Shown: positions 26,791 to 27,745 of the stretch, piece by piece
Layout of the letters: every line of letters starts with the position of its first letter
Numbering within the stretch: position 1 is the stretch's first letter
Source: a virus
Strand: one strand, 5' to 3'
Virus record (IMG/VR): IMGVR_UViG_3300019926_000057
Coordinates: 1-27,745 of that record
DNA length: 27,745 bases
The notes under the pieces: model-generated
The model's input: only the letters and a program-made list of their open reading frames with translations
Databases searched by the model: none
Told to the model about the DNA's origin: nothing
Program-made: the position numbers and the translations under genes

Positions 26791-27382
26791 TGGACACGGA
26801 GAGGTCAAGGTCGTTCGCGAGGCGAGAATTGGGGGTGGACGCAAGCTCCTCGATCTTTGCGGAGGGAACTTGCCTTGCTTCCGTGTCTACATCTGGCGGC
26901 ATGACGCGCTCGTCGCGCTCCATGAGACGCCGCTCGGCCTCGCGCCTGTTGCGTAGGCCCTCTACCACTTCACCGCCCGCGTACACCCAGCGCAAGAGCT
27001 CTTGCTCGACGGCCTCTTCTTTGCCCGCTCGGAGGCGAACCGCGAGAGTGCTTTCCTTCGCCGCCGTCTTGCCGACGTTATACGCCCACGAGACAATCGG
27101 GACGACCTTGTGCGGCGCGTCTAAAACTTTTTCCTCGTCGAGGGCACGCACAAACGGGATCACTCGCCGCGAGAGGATCGACCAGAGACAGTCGCCTGCC
27201 CGTTCGGTCGTGATGGGCGCATCGTCGGCCAGCGCCTCGTACTCGGGCACGGCGGGCGTAAACCCGTACCCAATCGTGGGCACGCCTACCGAATCTTCGT
27301 AGACCGTTGCGCTAAAGCCCTCCCACTTTGGGATGAAGTCCAGCGCGAGGCCCTGCGTTTCCCGTGAGGTGTATGCGGTCAT
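26783..27382 (-). CDS. Endolysin, GH24 phage lysozyme
   Basis: The protein (199 residues) has the GH24 catalytic pattern E-x8-D-x5-T: FIPKWEGFSATVYEDSVGVP with E21 and D30, then T36 in TIGYGF. VSWAYNVGKTAAKESTLAV, LLRWVYAGGEVVEGLRNRRE and AERRLMERD match the C-terminal lysozyme lobe, where WvyagG.vv.GL..RR is a family block. It cleaves peptidoglycan. No signal peptide or SAR helix is visible, so it would need a holin; the hydrophobic protein at 27605 might provide this. The last about 40 residues extend past the family core. The ATG at 27382 overlaps the preceding frame by 4 bp. Confidence 0.9.
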   Translation of the reverse strand: MTAYTSRETQGLALDFIPKWEGFSATVYEDSVGVPTIGYGFTPAVPEYEALADDAPITTERAGDCLWSILSRRVIPFVRALDEEKVLDAPHKVVPIVSWAYNVGKTAAKESTLAVRLRAGKEEAVEQELLRWVYAGGEVVEGLRNRREAERRLMERDERVMPPDVDTEARQVPSAKIEELASTPNSRLANDLDLSVSNA

Positions 27383-27594
27383 GAAGCTACGCAGTCATAT
27401 CTGCCTTTGCATAAAACTCTGCCTGCACCACCACCTCCGCCGCCAACAGCCGGGGCAGGTTCACCCTTGACATCTTGGCTCACCTTTTGGTCAACCAATC
27501 CACACGCCGCTGAAGACGCGTGAGCGCCTGTTTCTGGCGGTTTCTTTGCGGCATAGGGGTTGGAGTTAGTGTGCGAAAGAGCGCCTAAGATCAT
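27379..27594 (-). CDS. Uncertain small Gly/Pro-rich protein before the lysozyme
   Basis: This frame (71 residues from the ATG at 27594; a TTG at 27600 adds two) begins ILGALSHTNSNPYAAKKPPE and ends with a Gly run (PAVGGGGGGAGRV) and RYDCVAS. Its stop overlaps the lysozyme ATG (ATGA) and its start is close to the stop of the hydrophobic protein, so it fits as an operon member. Composition is odd. Two shorter ORFs in another frame also fit between the neighbours: 27480-27554 (24 residues, basic) and 27387-27473 (28 residues). It is uncertain which is real. Confidence 0.35.
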   Translation of the reverse strand: MILGALSHTNSNPYAAKKPPETGAHASSAACGLVDQKVSQDVKGEPAPAVGGGGGGAGRVLCKGRYDCVAS

Positions 27595-27604
27595 TGTCAA
27601 AACC

Positions 27605-27745
27605 CTACACGAGGTACAGGGCCGAACCCGCAGCCGCCGCCCCTGCGACGTGCCACAGCGAGTGCAGCCAGCTATCCGTCCCGGTCGTCAGTTGCAGCGT
27701 GCCCGCGCCGACGAAAAGCGCCGCAGGCACCAGCGCCCACCATCC
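27605..27745 (-). CDS. Hydrophobic membrane protein, C-terminal part (runs off the window)
   Basis: The last 46 codons are open to the window edge and end in TAG at 27605. The residues (WWALVPAALFVGAGTLQLTT, then WLHSLWHVAGAAAAGSALYL) form two hydrophobic segments split by a short loop with TGTDSWLHS. The HSLWH pattern also occurs in small membrane proteins of the CREST/ceramidase type, but so little is visible that a name would be a guess. Next to a lysozyme without a signal peptide, a holin is possible. This is inference from position. Confidence 0.6.
   Translation of the reverse strand, partial: GWWALVPAALFVGAGTLQLTTGTDSWLHSLWHVAGAAAAGSALYLV

Noticed and set aside
1-27745. tRNA or rRNA genes and an integrase
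   Set aside because: No cloverleaf with a T-arm GTTCRA pattern, no rRNA signature and no tyrosine or serine recombinase motif was noticed; a dedicated search tool was not available.

Overview
This window is part of a tailed double-stranded DNA phage, or a phage-plasmid. It is GC-rich. Many products are strongly acidic, promoters carry a Bacteroidota-like TAnnTTTG -10 box, and almost no start has a Shine-Dalgarno sequence; starts instead follow A/C-rich leaders (CACACA, CCGCAAC). Together these suggest a halophilic Bacteroidota/Rhodothermota host such as Salinibacter. That host assignment is inference. No integrase, tRNA or CRISPR array was seen.

Layout. (1) 1-12.4 kb, minus strand, read right to left: four unrecognised early genes; a 7-deazaguanine DNA-modification block (QueD, QueE, FolE, a QueD-like protein lacking the catalytic Cys, a GT-A glycosyltransferase, a DpdA-like transglycosylase, and a GT-B glycosyltransferase resembling the tRNA-queuosine mannosyltransferase); then a ParB/Srx-fold protein, a small HTH protein, terminase small subunit, a membrane protein, a PD-(D/E)XK nuclease, a sulfotransferase, terminase large subunit and the start of the portal gene. 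(2) 12.4-12.6 kb: a divergent promoter region. (3) 12.6-16.9 kb, plus strand: small genes in cassettes, each with a near-identical promoter containing a 17-bp palindrome and most closed by a related terminator. (4) 17.2-26.0 kb, plus strand: an HTH regulator, ParB, unknown genes, an SSB-like protein, a replication initiator, a DnaC-type helicase loader, a ParA/ribbon-helix-helix partition pair and an XRE regulator. (5) 26.3-27.7 kb, minus strand: a lysis block with a GH24 lysozyme, a spanin-like membrane/coiled-coil protein and the end of a hydrophobic protein.

How it fits together. FolE, QueD and QueE should make 7-carboxy-7-deazaguanine from GTP. DpdA would exchange it, or a derivative, for guanine in phage DNA. 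The two glycosyltransferases are coupled tightly to dpdA, so a glycosylated 7-deazaguanine hypermodification is the most interesting hypothesis here. The ParA/RHH pair with an inverted repeat in its promoter, ParB and two HTH regulators argue for an extrachromosomal, plasmid-like prophage state. The repeated promoter-operators suggest one regulator controls the whole early small-gene array and the leftward early genes.
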